A stretch of DNA of 64,000 nt, taken from assembly GCF_000829825.1 (NCBI RefSeq), contig NZ_JXSL01000030.1:1280908-1344907 (forward strand), given 5' to 3'. The notes under the pieces were generated by a model. The model did no database searches, was not told where the DNA came from, and saw nothing but the letters and a program-made list of their open reading frames with translations. Every line of letters starts with the position of its first letter. Position 1 is the first letter of the stretch. Both the position numbers and the translations under genes were made by a program. Below, one piece after another: positions 8,995 through 17,897 of this stretch. The stretch comes from Paramagnetospirillum magnetotacticum MS-1. Its GTDB lineage: Bacteria > Pseudomonadota > Alphaproteobacteria > Rhodospirillales > Magnetospirillaceae.

Positions 8995-9480
8995 CTATTC
9001 GTTCCGCGTGAAATCCAGCAGCTTGCCGACATCAAGCACCACCAGCAGCTTATCATCCAAACGGTAGATGCCGATGGAAAAGTCGCGCCAATGGGGATCC
9101 AGTGTCGGCGGATTGCGCTCGAACTTGGCCGCGGGCAGCGACAGGACCTCGCCCACCTGATCGACCATCAGGGAGTATAGCTCGCCCGACTGGTCCACCA
9201 CCACGCTCATGCCCTTCTTGTCCTCGGCCCGCTTCTTCAGGCCGAGGCGGAGCCGCACGTCGATGGCGGTGACGATGCGGCCGCGCAGATTCAAGGACCC
9301 CGCCACTTCGCGGGGCGCCAGGGGAATGCGGGTGATCTTCTGCGGACCCAGGACGTCCTGAACGGTCAGCACGGGGATTCCGAACAACTGGCCTTCGATG
9401 AACATGGTCACGAAGTCCTGGGTCTCGGGAGCGGCAAGCTCCGTTCCAGGGCGCTTTCCGGCGGGAACTAACTGATTCAT
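8995..9480 (-). CDS. cheW: Chemotaxis coupling protein CheW
   Basis: Adaptor that links chemoreceptors to CheA. The 161 residues form one CheW domain after a short polar N-terminus; the pattern LFGIPVLTVQDVL, then NLRGRIVTAIDVRLRL and SLMVDQVGEVL are the usual conserved segments. The start overlaps the cheA stop by 4 bases (ATGA), so synthesis of CheA and CheW is coupled. The gap of about 85 bases to cheY holds a C-rich and a G-rich run that can pair weakly. Confidence 0.93.
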   Translation of the reverse strand: MNQLVPAGKRPGTELAAPETQDFVTMFIEGQLFGIPVLTVQDVLGPQKITRIPLAPREVAGSLNLRGRIVTAIDVRLRLGLKKRAEDKKGMSVVVDQSGELYSLMVDQVGEVLSLPAAKFERNPPTLDPHWRDFSIGIYRLDDKLLVVLDVGKLLDFTRNE

Positions 9481-12158
9481 GCGGCACCTTTGGAGGCTGC
9501 GATGGTGGAAGCCAGGGTCTGCAACAACGCATCGCGGTCGAATTTGGCGATGTAGTCGTTGAAGCCGACCTGACGGCCGCGCTCGAAGTCCTTTTCCGTG
9601 GCGTGCGACGACAGGGCCACCATCGGGATGGTGCCCCAGCGGCCGTCGGCGCGAACCGCGGTGGCGAAGTCAAAGCCGCTCATGCCCGGCATCTCGATAT
9701 CGCTGATGATGGCGTCGAATTCGTCGCCACGCTCGCGCAGTTGCAGGGCCTTGTCGGCGCCGTCCACCGAGATGACCTCGTAGCCAGCCACCGACAGCAA
9801 CGGCGTCAGCAGGTTGCGGAAGAACGGCGAGTCGTCCACCAGCAGGACGCGCGGCGGATGGAAGTCGGCATTGCCGTATTCCTTGTCGTTGCGTCCGAAC
9901 CAGTCGCCGAAGGCCTGCGGCAGGTAGTAGCCAGCATCGATGATGGTGGTGGCCTTGCCCGCGATGACGGCGGTTCCGATGACGCCGGGATTGTCGGCCG
10001 AGAGTTCCACCTTCAGGCGGTCCTCGACGATATCGACGATCTCGTCGACCACCAGGCCCATGGTGTGATCCTTGTCCGAGAACACCAGCACCGGCTGACG
10101 GCCCTCGTCGCGGAAGTTCATGATGCCGTCGATGGCGATCAGCGGCATCAGATGGCCACGGTACTGGACCATGGGCTTGCCATGGCTGTGTTCGATCTCG
10201 CCGACCTCGATCTCCTCGAGGCGCGCCACCAGGGCCAGCGGCACCGCCTTGAGATCGTCGCCACCGGCGCGGAACACCAGCAGCGAGGTCTTGAGATCGG
10301 CATGGCTCTCGCGCACCGTCTGGGCCTCGGCGTCGCGGGTGCCCGCGCCCATCATGCCCGATTCGCCGGTCGCGCCAGCGATGCCGTTGGGGTCGAGGAT
10401 CATGATCACCGAACCGTCGCCCAGGATGGTGTTGCCCGAGAACATGGAGATGTGACGCAGGATCGGCGCCACGGGCTTGACCACGATTTCCTCGGTGTCG
10501 AACACCCGATCGACGATGATGCCGAAGGTGTAGGTGCCCACCTGGGTGACGACGATGAAGGTTTCCTGCTGCTCCTCCTCGCTCTCGGCCAGCTTGAGCA
10601 GACGCTTGAGCGAGACCAGGGGCAGAAGGCGATCACGCAGGCGCAGCACCGGCGCGTTGTTGATCATCTCGATGCCGTGTTCGGAATTATTGGTGACGCG
10701 CACCAGTTCCAGAACGCTGATCTGCGGAATGGCGAAGCGCTCGACGGCGCATTCGACGATCAGGGCCGAGACGATGGCCAGCGTCAGCGGGATCTTGATG
10801 ATGAAGGAGGAGCCCTTGCCGGGCTGGCTCTTCAACTCGACCGTGCCGCCGATCTTTTCGATATTGGTGCGCACCACGTCCATGCCGACGCCACGGCCCG
10901 ACACGCTGGTGACCTTCTCGGCGGTGGAGAAGCCCGCCTTGAAGATGAACTGGTAAATCTGCTGCGGCGTCAGCGCATCCAGTTCAGATTCGGTGGCGAT
11001 GCCGTTCTGGATGGCCTTCTGCTTGATGCGGTCCAGATTGAGGCCGCGTCCATCGTCGGAGATTTCGATGATGATGTGGCCGCCCTCGTGGAAGGCGTTC
11101 AGCACGATCTTGCCCACTTCGGGCTTGCCGACCTTCTTGCGTTCCTCGGTGCCTTCCAGACCATGATCGGCCGAGTTGCGCACCATGTGGGTCAGCGGGT
11201 CCTTGATCAACTCCAGAACCTGGCGGTCCAGTTCGGTCTCGGCGCCGAGCATCTGGAGGTCGATCTTCTTGTTCATTTCGACCGCGAGGTCACGGACGAT
11301 ACGCGGCAGCTTGGCCCAGGCATTGCCGATGGGCTGCATGCGGGTCTTCATCACACCTTCCTGAAGGTCGGTGGTGATGTGGCTCAAGCGCTGCAGCGGC
11401 GTGGCGAATTCGCTGTCATCCTTGCCGCGCACCATCTGGAGGAGCTGGTTGCGGGTCAGCACCAGTTCCGACACCAGGGTCATCAGGTTTTCCAGAAGCT
11501 CCACATTGACGCGGATGGTCTGGGCGGCGACGGCGGATTCCTTGGCCTCGCCAGCGGGAACCGGCGGCGCGGTGGGAGCCGACGGCTGGGCCGTGGTGGC
11601 GGGGACGCTGGCCTTGACCGGCTCGTGCTCCGGCTCGTGCTCGTGTTCCGGTTCGGGCTCGGGGGCCGGGGCGGGCGCGGCGGCGGCGGGTTCCGGCGCG
11701 GCGGGGGTTCCGGCGAAGACCGGTTCGAATTCCGGCATGGGCGGCGAGGGCGGCGGCGGAGCGGACGGCGCGCCGACGGCGCGTCCTTCGGCCATGGCGT
11801 TGAGGCGCTCGATCAGATCTTCGTCGCTGCCCTCGGGCTCACACTCGTTTTGCTCGAGATGGCCCAGGATCAGCTTGATGCGGTCGATGGACTGCAGGAT
11901 CAGAGTCACGGCATCGGGGGTGACTTCCAGTTCCCCATCGCGGAACTTGCCCAGCACGTTCTCGCCCGCATGGGCCACATGTTCCAGGCGCGGCAATCCG
12001 AGGAAGCCGCAGGTGCCCTTGATGGTGTGGACCAGACGAAAGATATTGCCCAGAATCTGTGGGTCGTTGGGGTTTTGCTCCAGATTCACCAGGGCAATGT
12101 CAAGAACGGAAAGACTTTCCGATGTCTCAGTCAGAAATTCACTGAGGAGATCATCCAT
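9477..12158 (-). CDS. cheA: Hybrid chemotaxis histidine kinase CheA with receiver
   Basis: Histidine kinase at the centre of the chemotaxis pathway. Domains in order (893-residue numbering): HPt with His 44 in LVHTIKGTCGF; a long Pro/Ala/Glu linker (about 130-215) containing an EPEPEHEHEPEHEP tract and no clear P2 domain; dimerisation helices; HATPase with HMVRNSADHGLE, DDGRGLN and GRGVGMDVV; a CheW-like domain; a second CheW-like domain (about 640-765); and a C-terminal receiver with the phospho-Asp in ISDIEMPGMSG. Two CheW domains plus a receiver make it longer than E. coli CheA (654). The start at 12158 has GGAG six bases upstream; ATG 12170 is an alternative. Confidence 0.93.
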   Translation of the reverse strand: MDDLLSEFLTETSESLSVLDIALVNLEQNPNDPQILGNIFRLVHTIKGTCGFLGLPRLEHVAHAGENVLGKFRDGELEVTPDAVTLILQSIDRIKLILGHLEQNECEPEGSDEDLIERLNAMAEGRAVGAPSAPPPPSPPMPEFEPVFAGTPAAPEPAAAAPAPAPEPEPEHEHEPEHEPVKASVPATTAQPSAPTAPPVPAGEAKESAVAAQTIRVNVELLENLMTLVSELVLTRNQLLQMVRGKDDSEFATPLQRLSHITTDLQEGVMKTRMQPIGNAWAKLPRIVRDLAVEMNKKIDLQMLGAETELDRQVLELIKDPLTHMVRNSADHGLEGTEERKKVGKPEVGKIVLNAFHEGGHIIIEISDDGRGLNLDRIKQKAIQNGIATESELDALTPQQIYQFIFKAGFSTAEKVTSVSGRGVGMDVVRTNIEKIGGTVELKSQPGKGSSFIIKIPLTLAIVSALIVECAVERFAIPQISVLELVRVTNNSEHGIEMINNAPVLRLRDRLLPLVSLKRLLKLAESEEEQQETFIVVTQVGTYTFGIIVDRVFDTEEIVVKPVAPILRHISMFSGNTILGDGSVIMILDPNGIAGATGESGMMGAGTRDAEAQTVRESHADLKTSLLVFRAGGDDLKAVPLALVARLEEIEVGEIEHSHGKPMVQYRGHLMPLIAIDGIMNFRDEGRQPVLVFSDKDHTMGLVVDEIVDIVEDRLKVELSADNPGVIGTAVIAGKATTIIDAGYYLPQAFGDWFGRNDKEYGNADFHPPRVLLVDDSPFFRNLLTPLLSVAGYEVISVDGADKALQLRERGDEFDAIISDIEMPGMSGFDFATAVRADGRWGTIPMVALSSHATEKDFERGRQVGFNDYIAKFDRDALLQTLASTIAASKGAA

Positions 12159-12327
12159 GATCGACTCCATACGGTCCTGTTTCAGTACGCGCAGGCGGCA
12201 CCAAAACTACCTCTCCCCCCATCCGAACCGGACAGGCCATGCCGACTAATAGCACGGCGAGGATGTCTTTAGAAGAACCCAGAACAGGGTAAATCCGCTT
12301 GCGAAACGATTTTTCCCACATTGCCTG

Positions 12328-12945
12328 TCAGGCCATGATCGAAATCTCCATCGGCCCGTGATCGAGCCTGATTTTCAAGCCCTTGCCTCGGGCGAGGTGC
12401 AGGGCGAACCAGGCCTGGGCGCCGCGTGGCCCGGAAGGCGGGGCGTCGTCGAGCAACACAAGGCGGGCCTCGGCGGTCAGCCCCAGGCCCTCTCCGGAGG
12501 CAATGACCCGCAAACCGGCGTCGCCGCCCCCTTGGGACGATTCGCAGCGGGCCGAGATCCGGCCGCCGCGCGGCAGGGCGTCGCGGGCGATCAGAACCGG
12601 ATTGAGCAGCAGCCTTGCCGTCTCTCCGTCCATTTCCGGACGATCGCTGGACCAGTCCAGGGTGATGCCGCCGGTCACCGCTCCATTGAGATAGGCACGG
12701 ATCAGGTCGCCCAGGGATTTCGGCGTGTGCGGCATGTCATTGGCCGGTCCCAGGGCGGCCCGCAGGAATTTCAGCCGTGCCGTGGCCGCCGCCATGCTGG
12801 CCGAGACCAGGGCGAGGGTTTCCGGGTCGTCGCCGTCTTCCAGCAATTCCATGCCGGCCGAAGCGGCGCCCAGGGGGCTGGCAAGATCGTGGCACAGACG
12901 GGCGCAGAGAAGCTCTGAGAGCTTTGTATCGAGGGTCGGGCTCAT
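12328..12945 (-). CDS. chpT: Histidine phosphotransferase ChpT-like
   Basis: Dimeric phosphotransferase of the ChpT family, which in Caulobacter relays phosphate from hybrid kinase CckA to CtrA and CpdR. The 205-residue protein has the N-terminal two-helix bundle with the phospho-accepting His in LCHDLASPLGAASAG near residue 22 and a degenerate GHKL-like C-terminal half lacking ATP-binding boxes. ATG 12945 is taken as start. The gene lies upstream of cheA in the same direction but 170 bases away, and the neighbourhood suggests a possible link between the CtrA phosphorelay and motility. Confidence 0.8.
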   Translation of the reverse strand: MSPTLDTKLSELLCARLCHDLASPLGAASAGMELLEDGDDPETLALVSASMAAATARLKFLRAALGPANDMPHTPKSLGDLIRAYLNGAVTGGITLDWSSDRPEMDGETARLLLNPVLIARDALPRGGRISARCESSQGGGDAGLRVIASGEGLGLTAEARLVLLDDAPPSGPRGAQAWFALHLARGKGLKIRLDHGPMEISIMA

Positions 12946-13007
12946 GGGTGAGAGTATCCGGGATTTCACCTATGGTACATAATCATACTATCGGCATATT
13001 TAATATG

Positions 13008-14336
13008 TCACAAGCGAAGGATTGTGACGGCCTCGAGATGGGTGGACCACGGGAACTGATCAATGGGAACGATATGTTCGATGTGCCAGCCGCCATCACA
13101 AAGGGTGCGAAGATCGCGGGCCAGGGTCGCCGGGTTGCATGACACCATGGCGATGGTGGCCGGTCCTGCGGGATTGGGGCGGGCCAGTTCGGCGGCCTGG
13201 GCGGCGGCTCCGGCGCGGGGTGGGTCGAGGATGACGGCGCGGTAGGCCTTCAATTCGTGGACGGCCAGGGGACGGCGGGCCAGGTCGCGCACTTCGGTGG
13301 AAAGCGCCAGGCCTTCGCGCCGGGCGGCGGCATCCAGGGCCGCCACGGGTCCTTGTTCTCCCTCGACCGCGTGGACCGGGCCGCGTAGTGCCAGGGGCAG
13401 GCTGAAGCTGCCGCAGCCACAATAGAGATCGGCCACCGGCACCCCTTCGGGTATGGCCGAGACGATGGCCTCGGCGATGGCCAGTTCACCCCCCTTGGTC
13501 GGCTGAAGGAAGGCGCCGGGGGCGGGTTCCACCGCGATGCCGCCGAAATGCACCAGGGCTGCCCGGCGCCGGGCGATGGGCTCGATGAAACCGCCTGCCG
13601 CGCCGATGCCGGGGCGGCGCCAGTGCAGACGGGCCAGATCCAGGCCTTCGGCGGCGGCCGCCAGGCTCTCCCGTTCGAACAGATCCAGGCGGGCGGGGGA
13701 TTCCACCAGCACGTCCAGCCCATTCTCGGTCAGGGTCATGATCAGATCGCCGCCGCCTTCGACGGCGATCCCGGCCAGCATCTTGCGCAGACCGGGAAGG
13801 GCCGCCCCCAGGGCAGGATCCAGAAGCGGGCAGCGTTCGATATCGATGATGGTGTGGCTGGACCGTCCATTGAAGCCCAGGACGATGGCGCCCTTGGCCC
13901 GTGTGAAGGCAAAGGCTGCCCGGCGGCGCGAAGCGGGGGGCACCCGCACCAGCGGCTCGACTACCGCGTCGGCCAGCCCGTGCCGCGCCAGTTGGGTGAT
14001 CAGCAGATCGCGCTTCCACGCGGCATAGAGGTCATCCTCCATGTGCTGAAGCGAGCAGCCGCCACACCGGCCGTAATGGGCGCAGGGCGGCATGGCGCGG
14101 CCCGGTCCCGGCTCCAGAACCTCGATCAGCGCGGCGGTCAATCCGTCGCCGCGTCGGGCTTCGATGCGGGCCAGGACCCGGTCCCCGGCGACGGTGAAGG
14201 GGACGAATACCGCTTCGCCGTCCAGGCGGGCGATTCCGTCGCCGCGAGTTCCCACCGAGTCCACCACCAGTTCCACGGTGCGGGGCTGAACGGTGTTGCG
14301 GTTGGTGCGCGGCGGGGCCCTGCGGGGCTTTCTCAT
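13008..14336 (-). CDS. 23S rRNA uracil-5 methyltransferase, RlmD/TrmA family
   Basis: Iron-sulfur, SAM-dependent RNA methyltransferase. The 442 residues show an N-terminal TRAM domain (about 18-75), the cluster-binding pattern CAHYGRCGGC near residue 84, a SAM-binding motif DLYCGCGSFSLPL near 297 and the catalytic Cys in VSCNPATLARDL near 403. The family includes RlmD, RlmC and TrmA; the Fe-S motif favours RlmD or RlmC. The ATG overlaps the stop of the upstream lipoprotein gene, so it is last in the Mla-type operon although its job is unrelated. Confidence 0.85.
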   Translation of the reverse strand: MRKPRRAPPRTNRNTVQPRTVELVVDSVGTRGDGIARLDGEAVFVPFTVAGDRVLARIEARRGDGLTAALIEVLEPGPGRAMPPCAHYGRCGGCSLQHMEDDLYAAWKRDLLITQLARHGLADAVVEPLVRVPPASRRRAAFAFTRAKGAIVLGFNGRSSHTIIDIERCPLLDPALGAALPGLRKMLAGIAVEGGGDLIMTLTENGLDVLVESPARLDLFERESLAAAAEGLDLARLHWRRPGIGAAGGFIEPIARRRAALVHFGGIAVEPAPGAFLQPTKGGELAIAEAIVSAIPEGVPVADLYCGCGSFSLPLALRGPVHAVEGEQGPVAALDAAARREGLALSTEVRDLARRPLAVHELKAYRAVILDPPRAGAAAQAAELARPNPAGPATIAMVSCNPATLARDLRTLCDGGWHIEHIVPIDQFPWSTHLEAVTILRL

Positions 14337-14953
14337 CGGAGCGGAATGGAGGCCGAGGCCCGGGCCAGATCGGCCAGGAAACGGGCGAAGATCTCGTTTA
14401 CTGCCTTCTCCATGGCGCGGGCGGCGTCCTCCACCCGGTCCGAGGCGGCGGGAATGCGCACGGCGTAGGTCTCCAGCAGGACCAACCGTCCGTCACGGGC
14501 GCCGACCACCGCCAGTTCCAGGTCGGCAACCACTTCGGAGCGGTCGGCGATCTGCTCGAAGCGCCGCACCTTGCCGCGCAGCACCCAGTCGGACAGAACG
14601 CGGAGTTCGGGCGTCACCACCCGCCCGGCCAGACCGGATTCGGACAGGTAATGTTCCAGGCGGTCCTGCAGCAGAATGCCGGGCGGTTCGCTCCAGAAGT
14701 CGTATTTGTAATGGGCCAGGGCTCCGCCTTCGGTTCTGGCGAAAGCCACGGCCCGCTCGGCCGCCACGCCGTCCGAGGTCAGCCGGTTGACCTCCAGCAC
14801 TCCGGGCAGGACCGGCTTGGGCAAGCGCTGGGCGGGCGCTGCCACCTCGATGCGGTAGAAGGCGTCGGGCGGCGCCGCCGGTCCGGTGCAGGCGGTCAGC
14901 ACGAATAGTAGGAGGGCTGCCGTAACCGTGTTGCGCATGACCATGGCTCTCAT
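14333..14953 (-). CDS. ABC transport auxiliary lipoprotein (MlaD-partner, PqiC-like)
   Basis: Lipoprotein of about 206 residues with a signal peptide ending in VLTAC (lipidated Cys about residue 22), followed by a domain of the ABC-type transport auxiliary lipoprotein family: FYRIEVAAP, then LPGVLEVNRL and LLQDRLEHYL. Such proteins bind MCE complexes at the outer membrane. It follows the MlaD gene with a start/stop overlap. Three ATG codons (14953, 14944, 14938) are possible; the last gives the tidiest signal peptide, the first is coupled to MlaD. Confidence 0.85.
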   Translation of the reverse strand: MRAMVMRNTVTAALLLFVLTACTGPAAPPDAFYRIEVAAPAQRLPKPVLPGVLEVNRLTSDGVAAERAVAFARTEGGALAHYKYDFWSEPPGILLQDRLEHYLSESGLAGRVVTPELRVLSDWVLRGKVRRFEQIADRSEVVADLELAVVGARDGRLVLLETYAVRIPAASDRVEDAARAMEKAVNEIFARFLADLARASASIPLR

Positions 14954-15912
14954 TTCCGTCCCGGGCCGTCCTCGCCCCGTTTGTTGCCGCCGATCAGCAC
15001 GCCGGGATTGTCGCGGATCTGGCGCGAGAATTCGTGCAGGTTCCGGGTCGTGCCGTCCAGATTGTAGGTGACCGAATCGATGGAGCGCGACACCGCCTGA
15101 AGGGTATGGCGCAGATCCTTGATGCTTTGATCGATATTGTCCTGGTTGCCGGTGATGCTTTTGTCCAGCGAGGTCAGCATGGCATCGACCTTCTTGCGGC
15201 TGTCTTGCAGCCCCGCCGACAACTGGGCGGCGTTGTTCAAGGTCTCCTTGATGCGCTCGGCATTGGCGTCGGTGACCACCTTGCCCGACAAGGTGCCGGT
15301 CATCTTTTCCACATCGGCGGTGATTCTGGGCGTCTTGGCGGCCAGATCCTGGGTGACCGCCAGCAGATTGGCCATCAGTTCGGGGGCGTGCTTTTCCATG
15401 ATGACGCCCAGGCTGCCCACCTGCTGGGTCAGGCTGAACAGCAGCGGCTTCAAGGCCGTCTGGTTAAGGTCGGTGATCTGGCCCGCCATGTCGTTCATGG
15501 CGGCGAAGATATTGGCGGCGGGGCCCGAGGGGATATCCGCGCCGGGCGCCAGCATCTCGGGCGAGGTGCCGCCCTTGATGTCCAACGTCACCGCCGCCAG
15601 CAGGCCCGAAGCGGCGACGCGGGCCAGGGAATCCTTGGGGATGCGCCAGTCGCTGGCCACCGAGACCTCCAGGCGGAAGGCGGTGGTATTGCCTTCGTGC
15701 ACCGGCGATATCTTCTCCACTTGCCCCACCGGGAAGCCCTCGAAGGTGACCTTTGTGCCGTATTTGATGCCGGCCACATTGGCCAGCCGGGTGTAGTAGT
15801 TTTCCGTGGCGCCGGTCCGTCCCGTCAGCACCACCACCACCACCACCAGCGAGACCAGCATGGCCAGCACGAAGCCGCCCACCATGGCGTAATTGATGCG
15901 GGAATCCTTCAT
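14950..15912 (-). CDS. mlaD: MCE-domain periplasmic lipid carrier, MlaD family
   Basis: Substrate-binding subunit of an Mla-type phospholipid transporter. The 320-residue protein has a single N-terminal membrane anchor (about residues 9-29, rich in Val), one MCE domain (about 38-115, with VAGIKYGTKVTFEGFPVGQVEKI) and a long helical C-terminus that would form the hexameric collar. The ATG overlaps the stop of the ATPase gene. Position in the STAS-MlaE-MlaF-MlaD-lipoprotein order fits an Mla operon. Confidence 0.9.
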   Translation of the reverse strand: MKDSRINYAMVGGFVLAMLVSLVVVVVVLTGRTGATENYYTRLANVAGIKYGTKVTFEGFPVGQVEKISPVHEGNTTAFRLEVSVASDWRIPKDSLARVAASGLLAAVTLDIKGGTSPEMLAPGADIPSGPAANIFAAMNDMAGQITDLNQTALKPLLFSLTQQVGSLGVIMEKHAPELMANLLAVTQDLAAKTPRITADVEKMTGTLSGKVVTDANAERIKETLNNAAQLSAGLQDSRKKVDAMLTSLDKSITGNQDNIDQSIKDLRHTLQAVSRSIDSVTYNLDGTTRNLHEFSRQIRDNPGVLIGGNKRGEDGPGRK

Positions 15913-16751
15913 GAGCTGCGGGTCCGGGTTTGGGTGGGAGCGGGGCCGCCGGTCAGCCGCCGCAGATAGGATTCTGCGTCGGGCTCGGCTTCTTCGGTGC
16001 GGCGGTTCAGCAGGTTCTGGATGCGTGGATCGGTGCTGGCGCGGATGGCGTCCACGGTGTCCAGCGCCAGGACATGGCCCCGGTCCAGAACGCAGATGCG
16101 GTCGGCGATCTTGAAGGTGGAATCGAGATCATGGGTCACCACCACGATGCTCATGCCCATGGCGTCGCGCAAGCGCAGGATCAGGTCGTCGATGGAGGAC
16201 GCCACCACCGGGTCCAGCCCCGCCGAGGGCTCGTCGCAGAACAGTAGATCGGGGTCCATGACGATGGCGCGCGCCAGGGCGGCGCGCTTGATCATGCCGC
16301 CCGACAATTCGGCGGGCTTCAGGTTTTCAAACCCGGCCAGGCTGACCACTTCCAGCTTGAGCCGCGTCACGATGCCGATGGTGGTTTCGTCCAGTTCGGT
16401 ATGTTCGCGCAGCGGCAGGGCGATGTTATCGCCCACGGTCATGGAACTGAACAGGGCACCCGACTGGAACGCCACGCCGGTGCGGGTGCGCAGACGCTGA
16501 AGCGCGATGGGCGACAGCTTGGCGATGTCGTGACCCAAAATGCGCACCGTGCCCGAACTGGGCTTCTTCAGGCCCAGGAGGTGGCTGAGCAAGGTGGTCT
16601 TGCCCGAGCCCGAGCCGCCCATGATCACCATGATCTCGCCCTTGCCCACGGTGAGCGACACATTGTGCAGGATCTGGCGGCTGCCGTAATGGGTGACGAG
16701 GTTGCTGACCTCGATGCTGTTACCCTTGGCGCTATCGGGGGGGGCGGCCAT
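15909..16751 (-). CDS. mlaF: ABC transporter ATPase, MlaF family
   Basis: Cytoplasmic ATPase of the lipid transporter. The 280 residues contain Walker A GGSGSGKTTL near residue 45, the signature LSGGM near 150 (followed by IKRAALARAI), Walker B LLFCDEPSAGLDP and the H-loop VTHDL. The sequence LSGGM is the usual MlaF variant of LSGGQ. The start codon overlaps the MlaE stop as ATGA. The C-terminal tail beyond residue 250 is polar. Confidence 0.92.
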   Translation of the reverse strand: MAAPPDSAKGNSIEVSNLVTHYGSRQILHNVSLTVGKGEIMVIMGGSGSGKTTLLSHLLGLKKPSSGTVRILGHDIAKLSPIALQRLRTRTGVAFQSGALFSSMTVGDNIALPLREHTELDETTIGIVTRLKLEVVSLAGFENLKPAELSGGMIKRAALARAIVMDPDLLFCDEPSAGLDPVVASSIDDLILRLRDAMGMSIVVVTHDLDSTFKIADRICVLDRGHVLALDTVDAIRASTDPRIQNLLNRRTEEAEPDAESYLRRLTGGPAPTQTRTRSS

Positions 16752-17566
16752 CAGCGGGTCACCATGAAGACGAAGATCATGTCGGTGACCACGATGGCCG
16801 AGATGGCGTGCACCACCGACCGGGTGGTCAGGCGGCCGACCCCTTCGGCGCCCCCGGTGACCGAGGCGCCGTTGACCACGCCCACCAGGGTGATCAGCAC
16901 GGAGAAGATGGCGCTTTTGCCCAGGCCGTGCCAGACGTCATTGAGGCGCACCAGATCGGTCATCTCGTCCACATAGGCGCCCATGGAGCTGCCCAGTTGC
17001 GGCGCGATGTAAAGACCGGCGGCGAACAATCCCACCAGATCGGACCACAGGGTCAGGGCGGGCAGCATCACCATCATGGCCAGCAGGGGCGGCACCACCA
17101 GGAAGCGCACCGGCGAGACGCCCATGACGGTCAGGGCGTCGATCTCCTGGTTGATGCGCATGGTGCCCAGCCGCGCCGCCAGCGCCGAGCCCGACCGGCC
17201 CGCCACCAGAATACCGGTGATCAGCGGCCCGAATTCGCGCACCACGCTCATGGCGACGCCCAGCGAGACGCGGGATTCCGCGCCGAACAGGCGCAGCGTA
17301 TAGATGCCCTGGATGGCCAGCATGATGCCGATGGTGGCCGACAAAACGGTGACGATGGGCAGGGCGCCGATGCCGATTTCCATGGCCTGGGCCACCACGG
17401 GGGCGAGGCGCACCGGCTGGCGGCGCTTTTTTCCCATGCCCAGCCAGTAGAGGCTTTCACCCAGCAGCGTGGCGCCGAAGCCGAACTCGGCGATTGCCGC
17501 CGCCGCCCGGCGTCCCAGCCGGTCGAGAAAGCCGATAAATCCCTGAGGTTCGGCCTCGGCGCTCAC
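16751..17566 (-). CDS. mlaE: ABC transporter permease, MlaE family
   Basis: Inner-membrane permease of the Mla-type transporter with about five membrane segments and the MlaE signature region ESRVSLGVAMSVVREFGPLI, GRSGSALAARLG and INQEIDALTVMGVSP. GTG 17566 is chosen as start because GAGGG lies 8 bases upstream; the open frame continues to a TTG at 17593 within the STAS gene. It follows the STAS gene directly (gap of 4 bases). Length is about 271 residues, normal for the family. Confidence 0.9.
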   Translation of the reverse strand: MSAEAEPQGFIGFLDRLGRRAAAAIAEFGFGATLLGESLYWLGMGKKRRQPVRLAPVVAQAMEIGIGALPIVTVLSATIGIMLAIQGIYTLRLFGAESRVSLGVAMSVVREFGPLITGILVAGRSGSALAARLGTMRINQEIDALTVMGVSPVRFLVVPPLLAMMVMLPALTLWSDLVGLFAAGLYIAPQLGSSMGAYVDEMTDLVRLNDVWHGLGKSAIFSVLITLVGVVNGASVTGGAEGVGRLTTRSVVHAISAIVVTDMIFVFMVTR

Positions 17567-17570
17567 CGCA

Positions 17571-17897
17571 TCATCCCTCAAGGGCCGAATCAAGGGTGTC
17601 GGCGATGGTGAAGACCCGGTCCAGGCGGGACAGTTGCAGCACCCGGCGCACCGGATCGCTGATGGCGGCCAGAACGAAGCGGGTATCGTTCTTGCGGGCC
17701 ATCTGATAGGCCTCGACCAGGCCCGCGATGCCCGAACTGTCGATATATTCCACCCGCGAGAGGTCCACGGCGACAGGGCGCTTTTCCAGCATCAGATCCA
17801 TCAGCGCCTTGCGCAGAGTGGGTGAGTGGCGCAGGTCCACCTCACCCGACAGGGTCATGATGGTGGAGGCGCCAGCGGCGCGCGTTTCAATCTTCAT
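17571..17897 (-). CDS. STAS-domain protein (anti-anti-sigma or MlaB-like)
   Basis: Single STAS domain of 108 residues. The loop VDLSRVEYIDSSGIAGL carries the serine that is phosphorylated in SpoIIAA/RsbV proteins. Two roles are possible: a partner-switch antagonist acted on by the upstream SpoIIE-type phosphatase, or the MlaB subunit of the downstream transporter, which is also a STAS protein. It overlaps the phosphatase gene upstream (4 bases) and abuts mlaE, so all three are made together. The DSSG serine is closer to partner-switch proteins than to typical MlaB, which is my inference. Confidence 0.85.
   Translation of the reverse strand: MKIETRAAGASTIMTLSGEVDLRHSPTLRKALMDLMLEKRPVAVDLSRVEYIDSSGIAGLVEAYQMARKNDTRFVLAAISDPVRRVLQLSRLDRVFTIADTLDSALEG

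Noticed and set aside
9603..12272. Plus-strand frame of 889 codons opposite cheA
   Set aside because: It is rich in His, Gly and Asp with no domains; cheA on the other strand shows all kinase motifs.
12159..12327. Flagellar-type promoter before cheA
   Set aside because: TAAAG with a GCTATTAG-like -10 is present, but the match is too weak to claim a sigma-28 promoter.
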